Assembly (NCBI GenBank): GCA_963693365.1
Contig: CAVNZM010000008.1
Location: 5,022,001 to 5,086,000 of the forward strand
DNA from: Amoebidium appalachense
Taxonomy: Eukaryota > Ichthyosporea
DNA length: 64,000 nt
Direction: 5' to 3'
Below, one piece after another: positions 48,669-61,664 of this stretch (within the stretch, counting starts at the first letter, position 1; every line of letters begins with the position of its first letter). A program made the position numbers and the translations under genes. The notes under the pieces are model-generated. The model was not told where the DNA came from. It worked only from the letters and a program-made list of their open reading frames with translations, and searched no databases.

Positions 48669-50099
48669 GTGTCGAGTGGAACACCACATGTAGGAGTTTA
48701 GCACCATCCAGTAGTATTGTGAGGTTATAACAGGGTTTTAAACAAGGAGGTGATTTCATTGGCTCTGATCAGATCCAGTCCTGACGTAAGTAACTAAGTA
48801 AATACGGAAACGGATTCCGATTGGTTCCCTAATGTCGACACCGAGATCTTGGATTTCCGTTCATGTACATTTTTATGCGTGCCCGAGTGGAGCACATGGA
48901 AAAGGTCTTCCAAAATGTTCTACTCCATCAGAAACCTCTAAGTACATTTGAAGTAATATCTTATTTAAATTGCCTACTTTTTCTTAGATGAAGGTGATAA
49001 ATATGAGCTTCTGTCGACATCACATCCTGCCGACCGCTGGTCCAGGTGAAAGCCATCATTCACAAACCGGCAACGGTAAACGAATGATATGCAACCAATA
49101 GCTCTAAAGATCGAGGTGTTCGGTTAAATGGGTGAGATTTTGACAGCATTGCTTTTCATGTTTTTGCTAATAAATTAGATTGAAAGCGCTATTTTTTTTA
49201 TTAGCTGAAGATTTACATTATACTCTTACTCCGACAAAAAGAAAGTACCCGTTTATCTCTATTGGGAGCTGAGATATTGCATAGATCGGGTACGATAACG
49301 GTTAATGGATATGGTACCCTATTTATCATTTACCCAAAAAGAAACCAAAATCGTGCAAGTAATCTTAAAACAATTTAAGATTTCAAATAAATTTACTTTT
49401 GGTTTGTTTGTAGCTAAGGAGAAAAATTGATGATCGATTAATTTTCTCTAACCTTTTGGCGTTGTCTTACAGGCTTGGAAAGGAGTATGAGGAGAAAATA
49501 TTCGGATTTTGGGAGCCAATCAAGAAGGCTGTTTTGACTTTAAATGATTCCTATCCTCGAAGATATAATGACCACTTTTCCCATGCAAACACGTGCTGGT
49601 CTCGTCATCCTCTGGTGGCTTTTTCTTGATTGGTTCTCGCGGAAGGATGCAGACGATGCGGGTGACTCGGGTCATTCCCCTCAATCACCATAAATCGGAA
49701 GCGCTTGATAGATAGTAACGATGAAAGTATAGTTTTAAAATATATGGCTAAAAACGTTTTTTATGCTTAAAAATCCAAAAGCATTGAAGCTACTTTTTAC
49801 ATATAACAATCGGGTGTTCAAGTCATACTCGTATTTCTAATCACGATTAAGATTTCAAATCTCTCCGTCGATTGGCTATCAATCATGCCCAAAGCTCGTG
49901 ATCGATATTAGCAAATTCCAATCTTGGAGGCATTAGTTTTCTACATCAAATCTTGCTTTAAGAAAGGTCAAAATCCAAAAAAATAGTTAATAATAAAACT
50001 AGACTTGTTTTTTTCCTCTTCTTGCATTACATAAAAGCGTGCCTCAGAGTGTCTCAGGCCTGATAAATATGTGCACATCCGAGCACTCAGTGAGTAGCT

Positions 50100-50170
50100 G
50101 GCCAATGAATCCCGTGTAAGGCGCCAATCAGGAAAAAGATGGATAAGAAAATGTCTCTGATTGGCTGTTG
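50100..50170 (+). promoter_or_regulatory. Cluster of CCAAT motifs, probable CSL promoter
   Basis: GGCCAATGAAT (50100), GCGCCAATCAGG (50122) and CTGATTGGCTG (50157) lie within 70 bp, followed by a GCGGCCGCGCC block at 50277. About 600 bp downstream is a strong non-coding splice donor (50765), so these are placed like promoter elements. Confidence 0.4.
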
Positions 50171-50699
50171 TGCCTATCACATGCACTGGCAGCGCCCCTT
50201 ACGCTGAGCCAGTATCTTTTTTCCACCCGTGCTCTTGCCTTGTTTGTCAGTTTCAGCAAGCTGACGTTCGAACTCAGCGGCCGCGCCTTTTTTTTTTTGC
50301 CCCTCAAAGATATTTTTTGTTTACAACGAACCCTCCTCCCGGCTTTTGGCGCGCTTTACGTCCACACACGCATTAGCTATTCATCTATTAGTTGTATATT
50401 GTGGCCGTAAACAAACTGTACAGCAGAGGTTCTGAGACTTGAAACAGACGACTCTTCTCGCACGCACCCTGCTTTTTTTATTCGCCATTTCTCACCAAAG
50501 CTCTTGAGCGAATTTATTTTGCCCCGCTGTACCTGCCGCTTTTTGACGAATTTAGGGTTGACCATATGAATAGAAATTCAGCTTTTCATGTAGTGTAATT
50601 GTAAATAAGCACCTGAAGCATAGCATAGAAAGAAATACTAGTTCTGCGCCCTCGAAACCAGGCGGTAGTCGACAAAGAAAAGGTGCCACCAAATTCGTT

Positions 50700-50764
50700 A
50701 CGACATCGTTTTTCTCTATTCGTTTGAGCGCAATTCTGCAGTACCTGAGCCTACACGAAAAATG
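50700..50764 (+). other. Probable 5' UTR exon end of the CSL gene
   Basis: CACGAAAAAT followed by GTAAGTGC gives a consensus donor at 50765. The nearest good acceptor on this strand is the T-run/CAG at 52657, directly before the exon that holds the CSL start. The 5' end of this exon is unknown; the start given is arbitrary. Confidence 0.35.
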
Positions 50765-51495
50765 TAAGTGCTTGCACCAAGTTTTCTGCGTGTTTTGCGC
50801 TAGTGAACAGCCGTTCTCCCAATTTCATTTTTCCTGTGTTTTAAAACGAATGAATCTTTTTTCGTTGAATGTGTGCGTGGATTGCGTTATTTCCCCACTA
50901 TTTTCGCTTGGACACTCGGCTGTGCGCAAGATGCACATTTTCCTTACTTTTTCGTGCTTCCATTTTCGCTTTCCTCTTTACTTGAGTACCCATGTCATTC
51001 CTCTTTCATATTCGATGCTGCTTCGTCGGGTATGGCAGCCTTGATAGGTGTATTTAGCTTCTTTTATGGGCGAATTTTGCTGGAAACCATTGTGTTTGGC
51101 ACAGCTCGCTCTATTGATGTGATTGTATGGACGGTTATGCTTGTTGCCACTGCAGATGTTAAAGTATAACATTATAAAAGCACACAAGATGGTAGCTGGA
51201 TTTGATGACTTACCTCCCTTGTGTGCATAATCGTGCAAAAAGACACATGGATTTGTGCATGATTCTCGTGGTCGTCCACACCAGGTTACCTGTTTACGCA
51301 GACGATGGAGCATCAAGCTTGGCATGTGCATTTTTTGTCAGTTCTCTAATGTGACCAGCACGCAGGGTACACTTTGCTGCTTTTACAGTTTCCTTACGTA
51401 CATACAATGTTGCATATTTTCAAGTACCTGCCACTCTTCTGTATTTTCCTCTGTGGATTTTGTGGCAACAATTGCAGGTCTACACACACCATGGT

Positions 51496-51526
<31 letters not shown>

Positions 51527-51762
51527 TGGTTGCCCTTTCTGTGGTTTTCGTGTTGGGAGCGGTCGGAGAGATCACAAGGCAGAGAGGATGGGGTTTGGGA
51601 AGTTTTACCTTAAGTTGTAACCAGCCACCCTTAGCTGTACCCCCAGATAGCCGAATAGCCCAAAAATTTTTTTTTCTTTCTTAACAGCGTTTTCAGTTAC
51701 GAGCAATTTACAACTCTCGTTTATATTGTTCTCACCAGATGAAATTTTCCTGCAAGCTCCCC

Positions 51763-51793
<31 letters not shown>

Positions 51794-52429
51794 AAAAACA
51801 AACAAACAAAAGAGCCCCCTCCTGCCTTTCTTTGTGTGTTGTGCTACCAAGTGGCTGGTTGATGGCTTTTTTTTCCTTTTTTTTTCTTTTCTTTCTTTCT
51901 TTTTTTTTTTTTTTGCTGGAACTGACGTGTTTTTTATCGTGCAGAAACCACCTACCGTGCGCGGTGCGGTTTTTGGAGTATCGAAAATTGCGGCACAAGT
52001 GCGCATGGCTGGCAACTCGTCAACCGCTCATTGGGCACTGCCCTGGAGCAGTTTTAACCCGCTGATGATGGTGAGTGTTTGTGTGTATTACCCATTGTTG
52101 TGCTACGCTGTGTAAACCGTGCACTCAACCCAGTATACGTACACATGCATGGTTTTTGGATTATTTTTGGCAAAAAGAATAAAAATAAAATAAAAATAAA
52201 GAAGAAGGGAAAAAAAAGAAAAAGAAGGAGATGAAGAAAAGGAACACTTTTCATTCAGATTCTCCCAGCGTCACCATGCCCCTCTCCCCCCCCCCCCCCC
52301 TCCCCCCCCCTCCCCCCCCCCCCCCCCCCCCCCCCCACACACCCTCCCGTTCAAGTGAAACAGTATCTGAGTTGGGTTTCGTTAACGAGGGGAATAGGTC
52401 GAAACTCGGGTACTGTGGATGACGTGGGC

Positions 52430-52575
52430 CCCCCCTGAGGATGGGCTCTGCTTATTATGTATACTCTTGATGTATGGCTTGCATTCTGCATCGTGTTATC
52501 CGTTTGTTCTTGTGTACTTCGTACTTTTTGACGCATTCAAAACCCCCACCACCCTCCCCCCACCCTCCCTCCGTC
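52430..52575 (+). repeat. Poly-C-tailed intronic repeat (CSL 5' UTR intron)
   Basis: CCTGAGGATGGGCTCTGCTT at 52435, then TTGCATTCTGCATCGTG, GTGTACTTCGTACT, GACGCATTCAAAAC and a C-rich tail. A GGTCGAAACTCGGG block lies just upstream (52397). Tail lies about 80 bp before the acceptor at 52657. Confidence 0.75.
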
Positions 52576-52661
52576 TCCAGTTTTATCCTCATTCTCTCAG
52601 CCCAAAGGCCCACTTCCTATATTACTGCGACCCTTTGCATCCTCCTTTTTTTTTCAGCGCC

Positions 52662-52748
52662 ATGCTAAGACATAGTCGCCCGCCCTCAGGTATCGGACAG
52701 GGAAACACAGAGCAGCAACATGGCAGGGGTGAGCATGTCCTCCCGTAG
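52662..52748 (+). CDS. Upstream ORF overlapping the CSL start (28 codons)
   Basis: The predicted exon starts at 52658 and its first ATG (52662) opens MLRHSRPPSGIGQGNTEQQH, ending at TAG 52746-52748. It overlaps the CSL ATG at 52720 in another frame, so ribosomes that use it cannot reinitiate at the main start. It depends on the predicted acceptor; no protein function is implied. Confidence 0.45.
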   Translation: MLRHSRPPSGIGQGNTEQQHGRGEHVLP

Positions 52749-53319
52749 CCAACGAGGAGGGGACGGGGGCCTTGGCGGGGGCATGCCCATGAGCCCCATG
52801 CACATGGCTCTACTGCTGCAACAGAACAACCTCCTCCCTCTTTCTTCCTCCCAGCTACTTCCCGCCTCGGGTACAGCCCGCTACGATTCCTACGGCCTGG
52901 GCGGCCTTCCGCAGGCACACAGCTGGGGTCTTCCACCCACTGCCCCTCAGACGCACAACAACAACAACTACTACGACATGCCGCCCGAACAGAGTCACGG
53001 GGCCAGCCCGGGCACGGACAAGCGCAGTGTTTCTTCGATGGCGCAGGACTGCACGCCCGCGGACGCCGGGTATGGGCTGGGCCACGATATGGGCCATGAC
53101 GCCTACCCGCTGAATGTTAAGAGGAGACGCAGTAGCCCAAATATGTCTGATGATAGCAGGGCGCTTCTGTATATGTCCCAGGACCCGAGGTCTAGCCAGC
53201 ATCACAGCCCGGAGCTTGCTCAGCCGCACAACAGCAACAACCCGTCACCTACGTTCATCCCCGGCACCTTCGGCGATGTGCCTGTGGTCGACGATGGCAT
53301 TCGCTCGACAAGGTTAGTG

Positions 53320-53367
<48 letters not shown>

Positions 53368-53614
53368 GTGTGTGCACGTATAGAAGTGCACGCCGTGGCG
53401 GTGGTTGTGTTTCTGACGGATTGTGTTGGGCTGTGCAGGGACAAGGTGAGGAGGTATCTCGACCAGACCCGCAACCAGCACCCGGGCCCGGGCATGGCCA
53501 TCTACTACCCCAAGATAGTCCAGAAGTCCTACGGCAGCGAGAAGAGGTATGTTTCTATCGGCCGTTTTGTGGTGATTGTGTTATGATGTTGTGGTGTGCG
53601 GGGTTGCTGATGGT

Positions 53615-53652
<38 letters not shown>

Positions 53653-54772
53653 TGCGCGGGTTGCTGATGGTGTGTCTGTGTGTGTTTGCAGGTTCTTTTG
53701 CCCTCCTCCGTGTGTGCAGCTGCTTGGTCCCCGTTGGACCGAACACCGACACAGAGACGACATCACCATGAACATTGAAAAGGTACGACGGGTGGGTTGT
53801 GGCTGGAGGTGCATGTGTTTCTGGTGTTTTGCCTCAAAAAAAGGAAATGTAGTGTTGTTTTTTTCTTCTGTAGCAAGTGCCTTTTGTGCCCCAACTTCTT
53901 TTTTTTTTCCCCGGTTGGATTTGTATTTTTTTGGGGATAGGCCGCGGTACGTGTATAATATTGTTTCCTTTTTTTAGCAGGTGCCTTTGTGCTCCGACAT
54001 TCTGCCTTTTGGGTTAGTTTTGTAGTTTTGTGGGGGGTTGGCAACGGAACTTCTTGTTTCTTCTTTCCTTTACTGACATGTTCTTCGGGACAGACACAAA
54101 CAACCGTGCGGATGATGTTTGAGCCGGGCAGTGCCCCGCCCTGCAGCCTGGCCCGCACCCTCTACATTGCTGACTCGGACAAGCTCAAGGCCTTCTCCCT
54201 CGAGGTCACGGTAAGAGCATATGCGGTCTATTCTCTTATTTTTTTTACTTGGCACCTGCTTGTTGGCAAATGTGTTTTTTTGTTCTGTTCGAAAGTCTCG
54301 TGTTGGGTAAACGAAGGCGGATGGATGCATGTCCTTCTTTTACTTTCTTTCTTTTTCTTTCTTTCTTTCTTTCTTTTCTCTTTTATCTTTTTTTTTTTTT
54401 GAGGGGGGGGGGGGGGAGGGGGGAGAGAGAGAGAGAGACGGGGAGAGGGGAGGGGGGGGGGGGGGTTGAGAGGGGAGACTGGGTTATTTTTATAGATTGG
54501 ATTGGATGGACCTGCACGATGTATCTTTGGGACTCAATGAGGCTGTGTGCACACACACATGGTCTCTGCTGCGCACACGGGTACTGACTGGAATCCTGCA
54601 GGTGCGGGATGAAGGGAGGCGGGAGATGGGGACGTTCAAGACGGGGCAGATCAAGGTCATCTCAAAGCCCAGCCAGAAGCGCCAGACAAAGGCAAACATC
54701 GAGAGTAAGTTTGCCCCCCTTTCCTTTTTTTCTTTCTGTCTTTCTTTCTTTCTTTCTTTCTTCTTCTCGTCC

Positions 54773-54803
<31 letters not shown>

Positions 54804-56018
54804 CTCTTCTGGTGATGGTGGGTATGTAAGTCATCGGGGATGCTGACTGTTTTTTTTTTGTTTTGTTTTTTTGTTGTTTTTTTCAGTGTGCATTGAGAGT
54901 GGGAGTGAGGTGTGCCTGTTCAGCCGTCTGCGGGCGCAGGCGGCGCATACGCGATACCTGCAGGCCGACCAGCAGAACCTGTTCATTAGCCCCAACCAGT
55001 GGTCCTCCCTGGAGATCACAGCCGCATCAGGTATGTTTCCCCCTGTGCCCATACTCTTTCTCTTATCCCTTGATGATTATCCATTGGCAAACATAGATAG
55101 AGTGGGTGAGAAGGGAGTGAGTGAAAGGGAAGGAGAGGGATAGAAAGAGATGAAAGGAAAGGGGAAAACCACAAGTGATATTTAAGACGTTGCGTCCGCG
55201 TGTATCGTGCACTTCCTCTTCTCTCACAATGATCATCCAAAAGCAGCCATAGTTTCGAGAGTAAGAGGGATGAAAGGAAAGGAAATATCTACATCTTTAC
55301 ATGTCAACACACTGTTGTGTACGCTCGTCCTCTTCTCCCTCTAAAGATTATATATCCTAGAGGCAAACACTGACATGTGTATACCCCCTTGCAGTGCACG
55401 GTGCACAGCAGCAGGCCAACCTCGGGCAGGGCCTGCCACCGGCCTCACAGCTTATCGAGTACGGCATGGACATCACCCTGCAGAATGCAGACTACCCCCT
55501 GGCCGGCCCGCGGGTCTTCACCATCTACCCGGCCCGGGGCAAGAACCCCGGCAACATCAACCCCCAGGCCCCCCGTGAACCTGTGGCGTCCTTCCACAAG
55601 GTAAGACCACTCCCTTTTACTGCATTGTGGATGCATGGTTGCGGGTGAGTTTGGGGCATTTCTGACTTTTGGGGGGGGCTAGGATGGCGGTGGTGGGTGT
55701 ATTGGCATAGAGGGGTTTTGAGGGTGGTGGTAGGTGTTTTGACACGGGGGGGGTTTCATAAGATGGTTGTGGTGGGTGTATTGGCATTGGGGGGGGGGGG
55801 GGGGGGGGATTACGGTGGTTGTTGTAGGTGTGTTGGGTGGCTGACATTGGTGGGTTTCTAGGTGTGCCTGTTCCTCAAGGGCACTACGGACCAGTATCTG
55901 GGCATCGTGGACGATGACGTCAACACGGTCAGTGTCCAGCGCCTGCCCGATGGCTCGGCCTCGGTCCCCGACTGTGCCGTGTGGACCATCATTGCCTCAG
56001 GTACGAATATTATCTATA

Positions 56019-56116
<98 letters not shown>

Positions 56117-56120
56117 CACA

Positions 56121-56210
<90 letters not shown>

Positions 56211-56608
56211 TCTTTGGAAATAGACTCTTCATACGTTGCTCTGCCCTTATGTTATCCTTTTGTATCCGTAAAATTGTACTCTAGTCAACTATGATGTATA
56301 GAGTTTCTAGCATCCCCCCCTCCCCCCCCCCTCCCCAGTTTCTTGTATTAAACGCATGTCAGCCAGCAACAACAGAGTTGAGCACACATGCATGTTCCCC
56401 AGTCATACCGTAAGTGCGTGGGGAAACAAGTAAAAACATCTGAGCGCCTCTACTCAAACTGGTGGACCGCCGTATGTTGCTGGGCCACATTCTCACTGTT
56501 TTTGTGCAGAGCGCATGGACTTCCCCTTTTACGAGTCTCACGGTCCCGCAATGGAGCCCGTCGCCCCGTGCCCGCAGGTGCTCTCAGTTACCCTTCAGGT
56601 ATACTATT

Positions 56609-56654
<46 letters not shown>

Positions 56655-57308
56655 TCCCTCCCCAACACACACACACTCACACCCGCCCCCCCCCACACAC
56701 ACACACACATACGCACGCCACCACCACCACCATCACCAACACTCACACACACACACACACCCCAAAAAAAAAATGGAAGAAGAAAGAAAGAAAGAAAAAG
56801 AAACAGGCACTTGCACACGACCATATGTACACTCGTAGTGTTAAGACACTATACATACACATCCACCCCCCCTATCCACACGAATCTCCATTCCTCCCTC
56901 CCCCCAGACATCTTTACTTCCATGCAACCGGGCATGGTTGCTCTGTGTCGTGCATCTGTAAGCACATACGCGTTTTTCGCTGCACTGCATTAGTTTGCAC
57001 ACACATCTTCACCGTTCTGCTCACCTTGCTTGCATAAGCAACCCTGCTCGTCTTTGATCAAGACGGGTTGACCCACCCAAGTTCAGTTGATGCTGCTGTC
57101 TGATTGGGAGCGTCGTATATACGCGGGCTAAGGGGTCGAAACTCAGACGCAATTGATGACTTGGGTCCTCCCTGAGGATGGGCTCTGCTTATGACGCATA
57201 CTGTGCGCATGGCTGATGTTGCATACTTGAATGTTTGCCTTTGCATGTGTCCTGCACCATGCTTCTCATCGTGTATGCGTACTTCGTACTGTGTTCCGCA
57301 TTCAAACA

Positions 57309-57339
<31 letters not shown>

Positions 57340-58108
57340 CCTCCGCAGCCGCCCCCGTGAAACATGCACAAATGCCTTATGTTTTTTTTTGTGTGTGGCT
57401 ACATATATGCTGACTTGGTGCCACATATACAGGGTGATGATCTTGAGCTGCGAGGGGCCGATTTCAGCAGCCAGCACAGCATCTGGTTTGACGATATCCC
57501 TGCAGACACCGTGTGCAGGTACTGTAGTTTTCACTGTGTGCACCGTGCTCGTTTCACTTCCTCGTCCCCCTCTGACCTCTCTTTTCATGCAGTTGTTCTT
57601 CATAGCGCGTTCTGCATTACATAAACCGTACGGTGTGACCCTCCCATCGTGAAGTTAGTTGTACTTGTGTCGTGTTCAATGTTCCATGTTTCGCAATTAA
57701 ATCCCTCTCAAGACATTCTCATAGTGTGGGTGTCCTTCGTACCGTTTTCAGGCAGTACATTGAACCCTCTCCGATCCTCTCTCTCATACTGTGGTTGTAC
57801 TTTGCACAGCGTTTCGCGTTTAGACCCGTGTCGAAACCTTCTCATACTGTGGTCAATACTTTACATGTGTCATAATTTGCATATTGAACACTCTAACCCA
57901 CCTCCTCCTTCTTTGCAGGTCTTCCACCTCTATGACCTGCCGAATTCCTTCAACATATTCACGTTGTGGGGCGGCGGTTATCCACACAAGAATGCACCGC
58001 ACGGCCCTGGCCAAGCAGCACTTGGGCCAGTTCTGCCGCATATTGCTCGTTAGACATTCTGACGGTGTTGTATATCCCACCCTGCACTATCTCACCATAC
58101 CCCAGTAG
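52720..58108 (+). CDS. RBPJ: CSL transcription factor (RBPJ / Suppressor of Hairless), 621 aa, 11 coding exons
   Basis: Sequence-specific DNA-binding factor of the CBF1/Su(H)/Lag-1 family; in animals the nuclear effector of Notch. Exons: 52720-53312, 53439-53546, 53692-53782, 54094-54210, 54602-54704, 54887-55030, 55395-55600, 55862-56000, 56510-56598, 57433-57518, 57919-58108 (TAG). All introns are GT-AG and all phases agree. An in-frame TAA at 52666 precedes the ATG. Residues 1-195 are low-complexity. The DNA-contacting core reads [20 protein letters not shown] (RHR-N), followed by LARTLYIADSDKLKAFSLEV, GQIKVISKPSQKRQTK, ESGSEVCLFSRLRAQ and TRYLQADQQNLF (beta-trefoil), CAVWTIIAS, and the RHR-C Ig fold ending RILLVRHSDGVVYPTLHYLT. 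The whole domain set is present. Whether it meets Notch cannot be told, since CSL also exists in Notch-less lineages. Confidence 0.95.
56021..56208. repeat. C55-A27-(CA)n-(CT)n compound array in CSL intron 8
   Basis: A C run of about 55 passes directly into an A run, then CA and about 85 bp of CT repeats. Confidence 0.95.
56918..57337 (+). repeat. Full-length copy of the poly-C-tailed intronic repeat (CSL intron 9)
   Basis: Near-identical, in reverse complement, to the units of the 13.7-17.2 kb array: TTACTTCCATGCAACCGGGC, TTGATCAAGACGGGTTGACC, GGGGTCGAAACTCAGACGC, CCCTGAGGATGGGCTCTGCT, GTACTTCGTACTGTGTTCCG, CATTCAAA and a C30 tail. It shows that the family disperses between genes on opposite strands while keeping the sense orientation. 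The tail lies about 95 bp before the acceptor of CSL exon 10. Confidence 0.93.
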
Positions 58109-59519
58109 ATATACTCAGTATATATACCTTTCGGTTCCCCCTTGCGAAAATTTTAAATGGATGCATGTGATTCTCACGTATGACCTGATCTGATATACCC
58201 CTCCATTTTAAATACTTGCGAGCGACTGTTAAAAGGAAATTGAAATTTTGATGATCGATATCGTGTTTAAAGCTATGTTTGAGCAGGAAGACTCGTCTTG
58301 TCGGCTAAAGCCAGAAAAAACCACGTTTGTGTACATATCGCGGGCAGTGTAGGTGCTAGCGTCTATTTGTGAAGTAGCTATGATTTCTCGCTTGCCCTTT
58401 ACCCGCTCTCTCAGGGCCTCCTTGTATGCGCATTGCTCTGATAATAGCTCTATGACCCTACTATATATAGCGTGTTCCCTCGTGTTGTAAACTTGTCTTG
58501 TTTTGTGTACATATCAGCCTGTGCGCACGCTACTGTGTAGCCCCGCAGGACGTCTCTCGTGTAGTGATCAATAGATATTCTTAAGATTATATATATGAAT
58601 ATATGTAGGCTAATCCCAATAATTGATTTGCAAAACTTGGCCAACGTTACACCCAACGCTGGATCCCGAAGTTGAAGCTTAGAAGTGGCCTTGGCACGCA
58701 CTGGCATAAATCTGCCCATGCATGTTACGTGCATACATGTACAGACTGACATGTCTAGTGTGCCAGCGGTGGTGGTGGTGGTGGTGGTGGGTTGAGGTTT
58801 TTGTAAACGTGTGTGTAGCAGTGGTAGTTGTAGTGGTAGGGGTAGTAGCATCCACAAAATCTGCTTTCGCCTGCATGTGCACTGACTGCGTGCTGGCACC
58901 ACGGGTGTGGGGCGGGGGGGTTGCAGCGCTTGCAGAGTGACACCAGAGCCTGTATATACGATGTACGTGCACGAGCTCATGATATCATGGCCGGCCACCT
59001 CGCCGCGGGCTCGTAGCTATATCAATTGGGATGCGCATTGCGCAGGCTGGTGGACGACCTCGAGTCATGCATACTATGCGGCAACCATGGCAATTGCCCG
59101 ACATTCACTGACTACCCACGAGTACAAATGTCACCCGGGCTGCCGGGCCCAGGTTCCCCCTGCTTCCCTGCAAGTTCAAGTATGTGTGGTATATTATTAA
59201 CCGGATATCTAGTATGGATGTACACGGGTTGAGATATACGCGCGTGTGTACATGTATATATATAGACCACTGTGTTTGATCTATGGTAGGCCAGTATGCA
59301 TCTCCCCCCCCCCAGTCTTGTGCACATGAGCATGGAGTTAGACATATGTGCACGTGCAGCTTGCATGATTATTAATGGGATATGATATGATAGTCGCATG
59401 GGACCGACACGTAGTAGAGGAACCATGAGCGTTTATATATGTATCGTAGTTTTATCATGGGAAAATATGCAAGTAGCCGTAAGGTATGGCTATGGAATGC
59501 ATCGCTAGTCAAGTTCTGT

Positions 59520-59665
59520 CACCCGATTGGCTCACTTAGTTTATTGGAATGGAACCGATGCCATGGGACAGAACCGTGGACCGTATGTGATTGGCTCTCG
59601 TAGCCAAAGGACATACCGATGCACATGTCTGAGCCGCTGTGCGAGCTCCGATATAAGGGCATGTC
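59520..59665 (+). promoter_or_regulatory. Promoter-like segment (CCAAT motifs plus TATA-like box)
   Basis: CCCGATTGGCTCAC (59521) and TGTGATTGGCTCTC (59587) precede CCGATATAAGGGC (59648) at conventional spacing. No gene is recognised immediately downstream; the next clear ATG with coding support is at 60519. A solo LTR is an alternative. Confidence 0.3.
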
Positions 59666-60174
59666 CGGGGGCTTCAGAGCTTACTCAGTGTGCTCGTCAT
59701 GTAGGTGTAAGTAGGACTAGCACGTCACTTAGCAAAGCGTGGTCTAGTCAACCCCGTTCATTCAAAAATATATTGTTTTGTCACGGACAAACGTTCAATT
59801 ATACAACAGTATGTAGTACGACTCGCCGACATACTTTTGCCTGGATTACTTTGTTGGACAAGGCAGTGAAGGCTGGCAGTACTGGGCACGGCCAACCTTT
59901 AATGTTCAAGACCAGAAGATGGCCGTGGGCACGCTGCATGCAGGGCTAGCCAAACTTGATTTTACTTACTGGACAATGATTGGTCACGCACTGAGCCTAG
60001 CAGTGTGACTGGCTACAAGTCACGCTGTGCGATGGTGTAGGCTAAAGATGATGTACTCTATTTTAGAAAAGTAAACAGTTACGCGTTATACATGTGTGGC
60101 GCCGCATGCACTATATGTAGACTCGTGTTCTTTTATTTCTACACCTACAAAAACGCTGCAAACAGGCACATTAC

Positions 60175-60176
<2 letters not shown>

Positions 60177-60220
<44 letters not shown>
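60177..60220. repeat. (TA)n microsatellite
   Basis: About 44 bp of perfect TA repeat, the only one in the window. Confidence 0.97.
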
Positions 60221-60223
<3 letters not shown>

Positions 60224-60518
60224 GTATATATCAAAAGAACTCATTAAGTCCACTATGTACGTGTCTGTCTTCCCGTGCCTCTGAGTCCCCGGAGGCTTTT
60301 CCTGGATCAAGGGCTGACGTCATTTTCAAAGACTATTATGTTGGACTTGCTGCACCGTCACACGCGTCGTGTTTTCAAGTTCTTGGACACAATTGCAAGC
60401 TCTGTCCAGCAGGAAACCGCCCTAGCCTTCCTGTTCCTACCTCTTGTGGTGTGAACTACACACAAAGCAAGACCAACACTACGCCATCCTTCTGTCTCCT
60501 TGTTTCGCTTCTGCAAAC

Positions 60519-60753
60519 ATGGAGCAAGATTCCGTGCTGGCAGCTCTGCAGGAGACCATCACGCTGCCGGACCACCTGGACAAGTGGACGGACCCCTACT
60601 TTGGCCCTGTCACGGTCACCCACATACACGTGCCTGACGTAACCTACCGCCGCCCCCATCTCTCTCTTTCTCCCTTTCTTTCTCTCCTGTCCCCCCCCCC
60701 CCCCCCCCCCCCCCCCCCTTCTCTCTCTCTCTCTCTCTCACTCTCTCTCTCTC

Positions 60754-60831
<78 letters not shown>

Positions 60832-61571
60832 TTCTCTCTCTCTCCCCCCCCACCCTCCGCCCCCCCACTCTCCCTTTCGCTCTCACTCACTTTCTTTCTC
60901 TCGCTCTCTCTCGCTCTCTCTCTCTATTTCTTTTTCTCTCTATCCCCCCCCCCGCCCCCTTCTCTCTCTTTATCTCTCTGACATCCTTCTCCGTCTCTCT
61001 GTGTGGGCGTGCCTGTCTCGCTCTCTGAGTCTCTGTCCCCCCTCCCCCCCTCCCCCTCGCCCCCTTCCCGTCTTAATCCCCCCCCCCCCCCCCCCCCCCC
61101 CCTCAAAAAAAAAAAAAAAAAAAAGAGGTACAACCCATCTCTCTGTCTACCCTGCCCCCATCCCCCTCCAGTCATCTCTTTGCTCTTCTCTCAACAGAGC
61201 TTCAGCATCGCCACAATCCTGCACTGTGGGTGTTCGGTGGCTGAACTTTAGGTAGTGCCCCTTGTTCTGCTTCCTTGCTTGTTTGCACACGACTCTCAGG
61301 AATGCATTACAGAAACCACATATTGACTTGACCCCTCCCCCCCTCCCCCGATCTCCCGCCCATCCAACTGCCCGATTCCTCCTTCTCTTCCCCTTTCTCT
61401 CTCCTCCCCGTCAATATCACCTCGAACTTTTATTCAACGAAAACAGGAAGAGGACTTCTTTGCCGTTGTGGTGTTGAGCCGGCCGGCAGAGGGCACTTTC
61501 TTTCTGTGTAAGGGAGGGGCCCTGACAACGATACAGCAGGTGTGTGTGTGTGGGTGGGTGGGTGGGTGTGC

Positions 61572-61664
<93 letters not shown>

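Larger units (their letters stand above)
48669..52657. other. AT-rich region upstream of the CSL gene
   Basis: 48670-50050 is AT-rich unique DNA without ORFs of note. 50700-51680 carries ORFs of 60-120 codons rich in Phe/Cys that look non-coding. T runs occur at 51500-51527 and 51901-51914, a C/A run at 51760-51798, and a C run at 52293-52336. The stretch from about 50765 to 52657 is taken as an intron in the 5' UTR of CSL. Confidence 0.45.
58109..60518. other. Intergenic region after CSL
   Basis: Unique DNA. 59046-59179 looks like a coding exon on the plus strand (ag acceptor, GTATGT donor, LVDDLESCILCGNHGNCPTF with Cys spacing reminiscent of an EGF-like module), but no partner exon was found. 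59520-59660 has two ATTGGC motifs and a TATA-like GATATAAGGGC, resembling a promoter or LTR U3 region. A (TA)n array lies at 60177-60220. No polyadenylation signal stands out after the CSL stop. Confidence 0.4.

Noticed and set aside
52419-52748. Long form of the ORF upstream of CSL as a protein-coding exon
   Set aside because: Most of it is the poly-C-tailed repeat and a poly-pyrimidine tract ending in CAG; only the last 28 codons lie in the predicted exon.
61172-61251. Alternative exon 2 of the right-hand gene using the CAG at 61171 and GTAGTG at 61252
   Set aside because: Its phase 2 end puts exon 3 into a frame with an early stop, whereas exons 3, 4 and 5 are all open in phase 0.
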